Source of the DNA: Chloroflexota bacterium
GTDB taxonomy: Bacteria > Chloroflexota > Dehalococcoidia > Lucifugimonadales > UBA3495
Assembly: GCA_009840175.1 (NCBI GenBank)
Contig: VXOI01000256.1
Span: 1-40,396, forward strand
Length of the DNA: 40,396 nucleotides
Direction: 5' to 3'
Within the stretch, counting starts at the first letter, position 1, and the number at the start of each line of letters is the position of its first letter. The position numbers were made by a program, and so were the translations under genes. Below, in pieces: positions 7,654-14,885 of this stretch. Under the pieces are notes generated by a model. It did not search any database, had not been told where the DNA came from, and saw only the letters and a program-made list of their open reading frames with translations.

Positions 7654-8706
7654 TTACTGAAAGTCCAGGGGGCTTTGGGTCTCAGCTTGTCTTCTCCGGC
7701 GACTAATCAGCCAGAGGAGGATGACAGCCAGGAGCAGCGCGACAGCGATTACAACTGCGATCAGCAATATGAACAGCAGGGTCATATTATCGCCTTCATC
7801 TTCCTCACCTCCATCGGATGGCAGCGGGGATGCCGTGCTGTCTGTGCGAGGCGCAGGGGTGAATTGGAGTGAAGCGCTTGCGGTTGGCTCGGGTGTAGGA
7901 GTGGATTCAGCCGTCGGAGTCGGTTGCGGCTCTGCGGTGGACGTAGGTTCGGGAGCCGCCGTGGGTTCAGGCGTCGAGGTTGGCTGGGGAGCGGCAGTGG
8001 TCGTTGGCTGCGCTGTGGGTTCGGGAGCCGGCGTTGGCTGAGGTGCGGCAGTAGGCGTCGGTTGCGCCGTGGGTTCAGGCGTTGGAGTTGGCTCAGGTGC
8101 GCCAGCCAGGATCTCCAAAATTTCGGCATGTCCGCGCCATGCCGCTTCGCTGACAGCGGTTGTTCCGTCCGGGGCGCGGGCCAGCGGGTCTGCTCCCGCT
8201 TCCACCAATATCCTCACTATCTCGGTGTGTCTGCGCCATGTCGCCTCAATCAAAATTGGAACATCATCTGCATCCAGGGCGTTGGGGTTTGCTCCGGCGT
8301 CCACTAACATCTGTACTATCTCTCGATGGTCACGCCATACAGCTTCGTACAGAATAGGATTGCCGTCCGAATCGCGAGCATTTACGTCCGCTCCGGCTCT
8401 GATCAATGCCTCGACTGCGCCCTTATTCCCTCGCCAGACCGGATCGTACAGAATGGAGTTGCCCTCAGCGTCCCGTTCGTTGGTTAGCCTGGTTGTCGGT
8501 TCGGGCGTTGGCGTCGGGGCTGCCGCCGGTTCGGGAGTTTCCGGGGTGTCCGCCTGCCGTGCCGGGGGCGCTTCGCCGCTCATCGCGTCCGCGTATGCTG
8601 TCCCCGGCGGCGCAGAGACTACCGTGACTAGGACGGCCAGCGACAAGGCGGCCAAGAGCGCGATGGAGAGCGCGGTTTTCGGGATGGTTGCCAGGTTGAT
8701 GCCCAT
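7654..8706 (-). CDS. Secreted, membrane-anchored ankyrin-repeat protein
   Basis: 350 residues. ATG 8704-8706 has AAGGAGA about 9 bases upstream. Residues 1-38 are a signal peptide (hydrophobic 12-32, then APPGTAYA). Residues about 75-208 are four ankyrin repeats with a shared Trp-Arg helix (PVWRGNKGAVEALIRAGADV, AVWRDHREIVQMLVDAGANP, ATWRRHTEIVRILVEAGADP, AAWRGHAEILEIL). Residues 210-300 are a Thr/Pro/Glu/Ala low-complexity stalk. Residues about 313-338 are a membrane helix, followed by SRRRRQ as an inside-positive stop. The repeats should therefore face outward on a stalk, which is unusual for ankyrins in bacteria. Array 3 of the 11-bp repeats is in its leader. The protein is probably a surface receptor or adhesin (inference). 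Confidence 0.85.
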   Translation of the reverse strand: MGINLATIPKTALSIALLAALSLAVLVTVVSAPPGTAYADAMSGEAPPARQADTPETPEPAAAPTPTPEPTTRLTNERDAEGNSILYDPVWRGNKGAVEALIRAGADVNARDSDGNPILYEAVWRDHREIVQMLVDAGANPNALDADDVPILIEATWRRHTEIVRILVEAGADPLARAPDGTTAVSEAAWRGHAEILEILAGAPEPTPTPEPTAQPTPTAAPQPTPAPEPTAQPTTTAAPQPTSTPEPTAAPEPTSTAEPQPTPTAESTPTPEPTASASLQFTPAPRTDSTASPLPSDGGEEDEGDNMTLLFILLIAVVIAVALLLAVILLWLISRRRRQAETQSPLDFQ

Positions 8707-8860
8707 AACGTGCTATCTCCTTTTGTTCTCCCAGTCCTTGCGGATTTCGGGAATGATTTTGGGCAGGAGGGCTGGGAGATACCGGGTATTGAGCCGTCTC
8801 CCTGGCCTGCCCTTCCACCCCACCCTAGAACCGCGCCCGTGTAGAGAACAAGGAAAAATG

Positions 8861-8899
8861 GCTACGATATGGGTAGAGTATGGGTACGATATGGCTTTA
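8861..8899 (-). promoter_or_regulatory. 11-bp direct-repeat operator array 3
   Basis: GCTACG 8861, GGTAGA 8872, GGTACG 8883 and GCTTTA 8894 keep an exact 11-base period. The unit is a diverged form of arrays 1 and 2 (GGCTACGATAT against GGCTAGGATAT). On the minus strand it ends in AGCCATTTTTCCTT, which matches the AGCCACTTTCGGTT border of the other two arrays at 10 of 14 bases. It lies 155 bases before the ankyrin gene. Confidence 0.55.
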
Positions 8900-8956
8900 T
8901 TTTGCCCGGCGTATTGGGTGGGGCAAGAAATGGAGCGGGAACACCGCAGCCGGAGG

Positions 8957-10324
8957 TTAGAGGCGGGTGCTGTCCGAGGCGGTCAACATCGCTGGCCTGA
9001 CGCCCGGTCGGTTGTCCAGAAAGCAAATGTTGACCGTTTCCGGGATATAAGAGCCTTCGGCGTCGCGCCGGACAGGAACGCGGGGACTTTGCCGCTTCTG
9101 CAACTGGGCGAAAAAGTTGCTGACGTTGAGGTCCGAACGGTCCGGCAGTTCCATTCGTAACAGGGATTCCAGTTCCGATGAGGTGAACCGCCTGCCGGGA
9201 TGCCGGGCGTAAAGGCACAAGAGCAGGAACGGCCCCTTGAGCCTACCCCGGAATGCTATCCTCTTCCATCTGCCGCCGTCATTGACGAAGGCGGTTCCCG
9301 ATGCCTTGTCCACCAGCAGGCCAGCCTCTTGGAGCAGCCGCTCCTTGTCGGCCAGCAGGCCCTCGTACTGCCTTGCGCTGATGGCGATTTCGCGCCCGTT
9401 CAGCGAGGCCACGAAGTCCGGCTCGTCACTGGATTGGTTATGCTCCCCGGCCAGTACGCTCAATACTGCGTCGGCCCAGTCCGGAGGTGACTCCCCGTCC
9501 AGGTTTTCCGGCGCTGGCCAGGGCGGCGGCGACGGTGGTTCTGGGACTGCCGGTTGGCCCTGCCGGACTTGCGGCGCCTCATCCTGCATTGCTGTGGCGC
9601 TGGCCCGGCGCGATAAAGGACCCAGGAACAGCCCGATTGGAATCAAGGTCATGCAACCGGCCCCAGCGGCAGTAAAGGCAAGGAAAGCTGTACGCTGGCG
9701 CTGGTCGAACTGCTCCGGCGGGTATCCCAGACTGCCCCAGGAAAAATCCCATGACCAGAGGAAATTGCCAGTGGGCGCTATCTGGCTGACATAATGCAGA
9801 ACCAGCATCCCGGCCATCCATACTGCCAGCAGCAGCAAAAGAGCAATGGCGCCGCTGATAAACCAGTATCGCGCTATTTCGGGATGCAGCCGGACCTCCC
9901 CGTCTTTCAAAGCGGCGGCGATACCCAAAAAGCCAGCCGTCCCAACGCCGATAAAGATGAAGTAAGGCTTCGTGCCGTAACTGGTCAGTAACAGGGAAGG
10001 AAGCATGGCCAGAGCCACCGGGGGGCCGAACAACAGCGCGTAACGCCTCAAGCCGCCTTGTATCTCGTAGAGCCGGGCGGCGAAGCCGGTGTCAGGCCGC
10101 AGTTCGCTAATGGCGCGGTATGAGGCATAGGCCAGCAGGGATAAAGCGACGTTGGCGGCAGCAGCCAGAATCAAAGGCCATCCCGCCGCCAACCCCAGTG
10201 AGAAGAAGCCGTATTGGTCCATGCCGGTGAAGCCGACGAATATCAGCGGCAGGTTCAGCCCCGCCAGCAACGATACCAGCAGTAGAACGCCTACGGATGG
10301 CAAACGAGTCTGAGGCATTAACAT
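8957..10324 (-). CDS. Membrane-anchored OmpR-like winged-helix protein, paralogue 2
   Basis: 455 residues. Six membrane segments lie near residues 10-32, 48-70, 93-115, 119-138, 152-178 and 212-236, followed by a Pro-rich linker (about 245-305) and a C-terminal domain (about 311-445) nearly collinear with that of paralogue 1: QYEGLLADKERLL, LLVDKASGTAF, FRGRLKGPFLLLCLYARHPG, FTSSELESLL, NVSNFFAQLQKR, GSYIPETVNICF. This resembles an OmpR-type winged helix placed in the cytoplasm at the end of the protein, the reverse of ToxR/CadC order. Both paralogues share an aromatic loop between the last two helices (LWSWDFSWGSLGYPPEQF) that could be the sensing surface. A second ATG at 10318 is equally possible. 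It is probably a tethered regulator. DNA binding is inferred, not shown. Confidence 0.75.
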   Translation of the reverse strand: MLMPQTRLPSVGVLLLVSLLAGLNLPLIFVGFTGMDQYGFFSLGLAAGWPLILAAAANVALSLLAYASYRAISELRPDTGFAARLYEIQGGLRRYALLFGPPVALAMLPSLLLTSYGTKPYFIFIGVGTAGFLGIAAALKDGEVRLHPEIARYWFISGAIALLLLLAVWMAGMLVLHYVSQIAPTGNFLWSWDFSWGSLGYPPEQFDQRQRTAFLAFTAAGAGCMTLIPIGLFLGPLSRRASATAMQDEAPQVRQGQPAVPEPPSPPPWPAPENLDGESPPDWADAVLSVLAGEHNQSSDEPDFVASLNGREIAISARQYEGLLADKERLLQEAGLLVDKASGTAFVNDGGRWKRIAFRGRLKGPFLLLCLYARHPGRRFTSSELESLLRMELPDRSDLNVSNFFAQLQKRQSPRVPVRRDAEGSYIPETVNICFLDNRPGVRPAMLTASDSTRL

Positions 10325-10342
10325 ATCGTCTGCTTCCCGGTA

Positions 10343-10412
10343 TCACTCCCCGGATCGAGGCCAAGTTCGGGGGCCTGTTCGCACTAACATCGTTCCTGCC
10401 TCCGAAAAAATT
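10343..10412 (-). pseudogene. Fossil 5' end resembling the lyase gene start
   Basis: The minus strand reads TTTTCGGAGGCAGGAACG, then ATG (10388-10390) and LVRTGPR. The intact lyase gene starts with TTTTCGGAGGCAGAAACA, ATG, SVRTDLR. Leader, ribosome site and first codons match, and both are followed outward by the CACAGAG-type repeat. The frame closes after 15 codons. It appears to be a truncated copy of a lyase-family 5' end. Confidence 0.35.
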
Positions 10413-10413
10413 A

Positions 10414-10476
10414 ACCACAGAGGACACAGAGACCACAGAGGACACAGAGTTTTTCTTTGTCTCTGTGTCCTCTGTG
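10414..10476 (-). terminator. CACAGAGGACACAGAG hairpin, likely terminator
   Basis: An 18-base unit (10414-10431) is repeated in tandem (10432-10449). The second copy pairs with CTCTGTGTCCTCTGTG (10461-10476) in a perfect 16-bp stem with an 11-base loop. It starts 24 bases beyond the stop of the LLM oxidoreductase at 10500, and a T6 run follows on the minus strand at 10405-10410. A related fragment occurs at 6034-6058, so this is also a dispersed repeat. Confidence 0.5.
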
Positions 10477-10499
10477 CGCTCCATGCTGAAAACTCCCGG

Positions 10500-11456
10500 T
10501 TAGTCCTGCGGGATGAGGGGAACCACCTCGCGGGAGAACTGCTCCATGTTTTCCTGGAGCGACGCCACGCTGTCGCCTGCCGGGAAGCCGATGATGAAGT
10601 TGGAGACGCCCAGGTCCATGTACTGGCGCAGGTCGGCGGCAATCTGTTCCGGGCGGCCATTCATCCACGGACGGGAGCCGTCGGCGGCGTTGTTGAAACG
10701 GACGTCGGTGCTGAAGGTCAGGTCAACGGCGTTCTCGTCGCGCCCTGCCTGTACCGTCAGGCGGCGCAGGCGGGCGATGAGGCCGGACAGTTCCTCCGGC
10801 TCCAGTATCGCGGGCGGGCGCAGGCCGATGGGCATCCAGCCGTCGCCGTGGCGGGCGGCGCGGCGGATGGCCGGGCCGGTGTGTCCGCCAATCCAGATGG
10901 GCGGGTGCGGCTGCTGCGTTGGCTTGGGCGAGAATCCGCTGCCGGAAATCTGATAGAACTCGCCATCGAAGGACGGGGTATCGCTGGTCCACAGCTCCTT
11001 GTACAGCTCGATGTACTCATCGGTAACCGCGCCGCGCCTGGCGTAGCTGTCCAGGCCCAGGGCCTCGAACTCTTCCTCCATCCAGCCCACGCCTGCGCCC
11101 AGGATGACCCGCCCGCCGGACAGAACGTCGAGGGTCGAAATCATCTTGGCGGCCAGCACCGGGTTGCGGTAAGGGAGGATGAGCACGTGGGTGCCAAGCC
11201 GTACCCGCTGGGTGCAGCCGGCGAGGAAGTTCAGAGCGGCCAGAGGGTCAAAGTAGGGCTCGTCGGGCCGGAAGGTGGCGACGCCGTCGGCGGCGTAGGG
11301 ATAGAAGGAGCTGACTTCGCGGGGCAGGATGACGTGGTCGCTGACCCAGATGTGGTCGAAGCCCAAATCGTCGGCCCGCTGGGCCAGGGCGCGCAGCTCG
11401 TCGGGCCCGGCCAGCGGGCCGCGAGTGGGAACGGAAGTGCCGAAGGTGACTGGCAT
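10500..11456 (-). CDS. LLM-class flavin/F420-dependent oxidoreductase
   Basis: 318 residues from ATG 11454-11456, chosen for GGAGG 5 bases upstream. An upstream extension to 11534 is not luciferase-like. It is a luciferase-like TIM barrel: GFDHIWVSDHVILP, FDPLAALNFLAGCTQRVRLGTHVLILPYRNP, the strongly conserved DVLSGGRVILGAGVGWMEEEFEALG, then QQPHPPIWIGGHTGPAIRRAARHGDGW. These match the probable F420-dependent TIGR-type subgroup, which reduces or oxygenates an organic substrate with a reduced flavin or deazaflavin cofactor. The substrate is unknown. SAR202-type genomes carry many such paralogues (family knowledge), and a second, distinct one is at 23820-25046. Confidence 0.88.
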   Translation of the reverse strand: MPVTFGTSVPTRGPLAGPDELRALAQRADDLGFDHIWVSDHVILPREVSSFYPYAADGVATFRPDEPYFDPLAALNFLAGCTQRVRLGTHVLILPYRNPVLAAKMISTLDVLSGGRVILGAGVGWMEEEFEALGLDSYARRGAVTDEYIELYKELWTSDTPSFDGEFYQISGSGFSPKPTQQPHPPIWIGGHTGPAIRRAARHGDGWMPIGLRPPAILEPEELSGLIARLRRLTVQAGRDENAVDLTFSTDVRFNNAADGSRPWMNGRPEQIAADLRQYMDLGVSNFIIGFPAGDSVASLQENMEQFSREVVPLIPQD

Positions 11457-11539
11457 GATGTCCTCCGGTAGCGCGGATTCGCGCTTTACCTGTTCTAGAG
11501 TTGTGGCGCAAGTGTAGCAGATGCTCCGGTTCAAGCGAA

Positions 11540-12433
11540 CTAGAAGCCCCGGTTAGACGGCCCGGCGTTGCGCTGCTTGCGGACCACGTAGCTGCCGCCG
11601 AGGTAGTCGTGGAGGCCGCGCTTGCGGGTGTCCAAAGCTACCCACAAATACAGCAGACCGAGGGGGAACAAGGCGAGAGAGATTACCCCCCGCAGCAGTT
11701 CGCGCGCCACGGCCCGGGGCCACGGCGGAACATTGCCGCCCGCATCCACCACCTGAATCCGCAGCAGCATCTTGCCCAGGGTCTGGCCGCGCAGGGCGGT
11801 CATCAAAGTCCCGTAGACCGTGAACGCGCCACAGAAGAGTAGAAGGAAGCTGTAGTTGAAGTTCTCGAGGATTACGGCGATGTCATCAGTGCCCGTGGTG
11901 TCAGCGTCGCCGGCAATGAGAGGAATGCCGATGAGCGCGGCAATCAGGGCGGAAGCCGCGTATATGAGTATCCAGTCTACTACGTAGGCGGCGACACGGA
12001 TCCAGAAGCCCATGTACTCCGTGCCTGCATAAGGCACAGCCAGCGCCCGCCCGCAGTTGGAGCAGAAGCCGACGCCGGGCGCTACCCAAGCGCCGCAAGC
12101 CCCGCAGTGCAGCCCGCCGGCTGGCTGCGGCGTGGGCCTGGCATAGGAGGGATCCGCCGAGCAGTCAAAGCAGAGCCCGGTGTTTGCCTGGAAGTGCAGT
12201 TCGCACAGCGGCATTACCCCGCATCTCTGGCACGTGTGCCCCATTCCCCACGGCACTCCCACGCCGCAACTTCGGCAGTAGGGTATGTAGTCCGTCGGAG
12301 ACGGGCCGGTCTGCTCTGTCGAATCCACCACTGGCTGCCCGCAGACGCTACAGGCCGCGCTGCCCGCCTGAACTGCGGCACCGCAGTTACCGCAGAATGA
12401 CGCCCCCGTTCCCTGGCTGGATTGGCTTGTCAT
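11540..12433 (-). CDS. Zinc-ribbon RDD-family membrane protein
   Basis: 297 residues from ATG 12431-12433. Alternative in-frame ATGs at 12460 and 12478 are possible, and 12460 has a GAAGGAT site. The N-terminal half has several CxxC ribbons: FCGNCGAAVQAG with CSVC, YCRSCGVGV with CQRCG, LHCGACG with FCSNCGRAL. The C-terminal half is an RDD domain: YMGFWIRVAAYVVDWILIY (helix 1 with Arg and Asp), ALRGQTLGKMLLRIQVVDAGG, and RELLRGVISLALFPLGLLYL ending KRGLHDYLGGSYVVRK. RDD proteins sit in the cytoplasmic membrane, and their transport role is poorly defined. The gene follows a divergent intergenic region shared with the secreted nuclease. Confidence 0.82.
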   Translation of the reverse strand: MTSQSSQGTGASFCGNCGAAVQAGSAACSVCGQPVVDSTEQTGPSPTDYIPYCRSCGVGVPWGMGHTCQRCGVMPLCELHFQANTGLCFDCSADPSYARPTPQPAGGLHCGACGAWVAPGVGFCSNCGRALAVPYAGTEYMGFWIRVAAYVVDWILIYAASALIAALIGIPLIAGDADTTGTDDIAVILENFNYSFLLLFCGAFTVYGTLMTALRGQTLGKMLLRIQVVDAGGNVPPWPRAVARELLRGVISLALFPLGLLYLWVALDTRKRGLHDYLGGSYVVRKQRNAGPSNRGF

Positions 12434-12512
12434 CGCTCCAAAACACCTTGTGCGTCGCATTTTATCCTTCAACAGCATACGCGGACGGGACCCACCGCTC
12501 AACCCAAAGTAG

Positions 12513-12540
12513 TTTACATAACAATAAAACTCAATATAAT
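12513..12540 (+). promoter_or_regulatory. Sigma-70-type promoter for the secreted nuclease
   Basis: TTTACA (12513-12518) and a perfect TATAAT (12535-12540) are separated by 16 bases in a locally AT-rich stretch. Transcription would start near 12547, about 75 bases before the TTG start at 12623. Confidence 0.6.
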
Positions 12541-12622
12541 TCGTAGCCGCCGGATTCATTATTGCGACATTGGTTGGGCACTGCCTTCGTGACGGGAGGG
12601 GATTTGTCGCAGGGAATGTTGC

Positions 12623-14575
12623 TTGAGCTCTGAAACCGTCGGCTTCATTTTCCCCGGGAGAGGATTCAGGGGATACCGGGCTGCTGTCCGGGCGCTAACC
12701 CTGTTAGTTCTGTTGACGTTTGGGGCCATCGCCTGCGACCTGCTGGAAACTCCCGAACCTTCGCCGACAGCTACCCCGGTCCGCCCTACCGAGAGGGCTG
12801 CGCCGACCCCTGAGCCGATGGAACCCACTCCTCAGCCCGGGGGCGGGCTGGTCTTGCAGGTCTCGGTTGCTCTCGTTCCTGAGAACATCCCTGAATACGA
12901 CCGTGGCGAATGGCGTCACTGGACCGATGAAGACAGCGATTGCCAGAATGCCCGGCAGGAAGTGCTGATTGCCGAGTCCACCGTCGCCGTAAGGTTTCAG
13001 ACGCCCGACGAATGCCGGGTGGCGTCTGGACGCTGGCAGGGGCCGTACACCGGAGAAGTGGAGACCGATCCAGGGAAGCTGGACATTGACCACCTGGTTC
13101 CGCTGGAGAACGCCCATCGCTCCGGCGCGTGGGCATGGGACCGGGAGCGCAAGCGCGAATTTGCCAATTACATTGGCTATGACAATCATCTCCTCGCCAC
13201 TAGCAGTTCGGCCAACCGTTCCAAGGGGTCGAAAGGCCCGGAAAGGTGGCGGCCTCCCTTGGAAAGCTACTGGTGCGTTTACGCCATAGACTGGATTGTG
13301 GTCAAGAGCGATTGGGGATTAACCGTCACCGAAGCCGAATTCGGAGCGCTGCGGCAAATGCTTGCAACCTGCCCCATGCCGGCGCTGCTGCAACGCGCCG
13401 GTGAAATTCGCCAGCCAGCCCAAACAATCGCCGCCACGCCTGCGCCAATGGCTACGGAAACTCCGACACCAACCGCGGCTGTTGCAACCCCTACCCCGCG
13501 ACCCACTGCGCCACCGGGGCTGAAGTATGATCCCTTCGGCCCCGACCGAAACTGCGGAGACTTCGACACCTATGAAGAGGCATTGGATTTCTACCTGGCC
13601 GCCGGAGGGCCTGCTCAAGACCCGCACAACCTGGATTCCAACGGCGACGGGAAGCCGTGCGATTCCTTGCCCAGATCCAGGTCCATCGGTCAGTCTGCGA
13701 TGGTTCCGGCTTCCGGCTCATCTGCGATGGCTGTTCCGGTGTCCTTCAGCCCGATGGCGCACCAGGCGCTCGCAGTTCCAACCTTGACGCCAACTCCGGC
13801 CTTGTTGCCCACACCTGCGGAGGTAATTGCCCTCGTCCCAACAGCTAATCCTACTCCTGTGCCGACTCCTCCCCCCTTGCCATCGCCAACCCCAATCCCT
13901 GCGCTGGCCGCCACTCCTGTGCCAGCGCTGATGTCCTCTTCCAGTCCTGAGCCTGCCTCCGTGGCAACACCGCCCGTTGAACTATTGCCCGTCCCCGAGT
14001 TCCCAAACCTTCCGTATGACCCTGATGGGCCTGATAGAAGCTGCGCAGACTTCGCTTCGTGGTGGGAAGCCCAGAACTTCTATTACGCTGCCGGAGGCCC
14101 AGGCAGTGATCCGCACCGTCTCGACGGGAATGGGGACGGTGTGGCCTGCCAGTCCTTAAGGGATATGCCTGCCGAAGTACCGGAACCTGTCCAGCTTGAG
14201 CCTGAAACAACACCGGCAGAGGATGTGTCTGGCTTCGCAGACCGGGACTGTGGCGACTTCGACACTTGGCAAGAGGCGCATGAGTTCTTCATTTCCGAAG
14301 GCGGGCCTGGTGGCGACTCGCATGGATTGGACAGAGACGGGAACGGCGTGGCGTGCCAGTCGCTTCCCGGCGGGAAGGAGAAAGACCTTGAACCGCCCCT
14401 GTCTGCGGGTGAGATACCGCCCCCGGAAGAGAGCGTCTTTGTTGACCGCAACTGCGGCGACTTCGGCACGTGGCAGGAAGCGCAGGATTTCTTCCTGTCG
14501 GAGGGCGGCCCGGAAAATGATCCACACCGACTCGACAGGAACGGAGACGGCATCGCCTGCGAATCCCTTGCCTGA
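12623..14575 (+). CDS. Secreted lipoprotein HNH nuclease with four Excalibur domains
   Basis: 650 residues from TTG 12623, with AGGGA upstream. The signal peptide ends in lipobox FGAIAC (C38), followed by a Thr/Pro linker. Residues about 85-245 are an HNH domain of the DUF1524/GmrSD C-terminal type: DIDHLVPLENAHRSG (His157 in the D-H pair), NYIGYDNHLLATSSSANRSKG (the N and second part of the finger) and a Cys-bearing tail. Thr/Pro linkers then join four Excalibur calcium-binding domains near residues 309-350, 472-513, 540-583 and 606-650. Each has RxC-x-DF at the front and a Dx(N/D)GDGxxC loop at the end (NGDGKPC, NGDGVAC, DGNGVAC, NGDGIAC). It is likely a surface nuclease for extracellular DNA, scavenging phosphate or nucleosides or degrading competitor DNA. 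Confidence 0.87.
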   Translation: MSSETVGFIFPGRGFRGYRAAVRALTLLVLLTFGAIACDLLETPEPSPTATPVRPTERAAPTPEPMEPTPQPGGGLVLQVSVALVPENIPEYDRGEWRHWTDEDSDCQNARQEVLIAESTVAVRFQTPDECRVASGRWQGPYTGEVETDPGKLDIDHLVPLENAHRSGAWAWDRERKREFANYIGYDNHLLATSSSANRSKGSKGPERWRPPLESYWCVYAIDWIVVKSDWGLTVTEAEFGALRQMLATCPMPALLQRAGEIRQPAQTIAATPAPMATETPTPTAAVATPTPRPTAPPGLKYDPFGPDRNCGDFDTYEEALDFYLAAGGPAQDPHNLDSNGDGKPCDSLPRSRSIGQSAMVPASGSSAMAVPVSFSPMAHQALAVPTLTPTPALLPTPAEVIALVPTANPTPVPTPPPLPSPTPIPALAATPVPALMSSSSPEPASVATPPVELLPVPEFPNLPYDPDGPDRSCADFASWWEAQNFYYAAGGPGSDPHRLDGNGDGVACQSLRDMPAEVPEPVQLEPETTPAEDVSGFADRDCGDFDTWQEAHEFFISEGGPGGDSHGLDRDGNGVACQSLPGGKEKDLEPPLSAGEIPPPEESVFVDRNCGDFGTWQEAQDFFLSEGGPENDPHRLDRNGDGIACESLA

Positions 14576-14659
14576 CGTCCTCAAACGGCAGCCCCGGCTA
14601 TGCCGCATTCCGCCCTTTTCCGCAATGAAGGACGGGCCAAGTATTCGGGGAGCCTGAAA

Positions 14660-14815
14660 CAGGGCCTTTCGATTATTCCCTCTCCTTTGAGGGAGAGGGT
14701 TAGGGTGAGGGTGAAATTCCAGGCGTCGGCAGCTTTGCGTATAGAAGAAGACGGGGAATCCTGATCATCCTTTAATCCTGAAAATCCTGATTCAGACAAT
14801 AATCGAAAGGCCCTG
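14660..14815. mobile_element. MITE-like element, copy 1
   Basis: It begins CAGGGCCTTTCGATTAT (14660-14676) and ends with the exact reverse complement, ATAATCGAAAGGCCCTG (14799-14815). It is flanked on both sides by GAGCCTGAAA (14650-14659 and 14816-14825), which fits a 10-11 bp target duplication. The inside holds a GAGGGAGAGGG palindrome and the segment CATCCTTTAATCCTGAAAAT. It has no coding capacity, so movement would need a transposase elsewhere. Confidence 0.7.
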
Positions 14816-14885
14816 GAGCCTGAAAGGCCAGGTTGTACCGCCCGGCGGCGGTATGCTAGGCTGAATTCAGAGGTCTGCTGTATAT

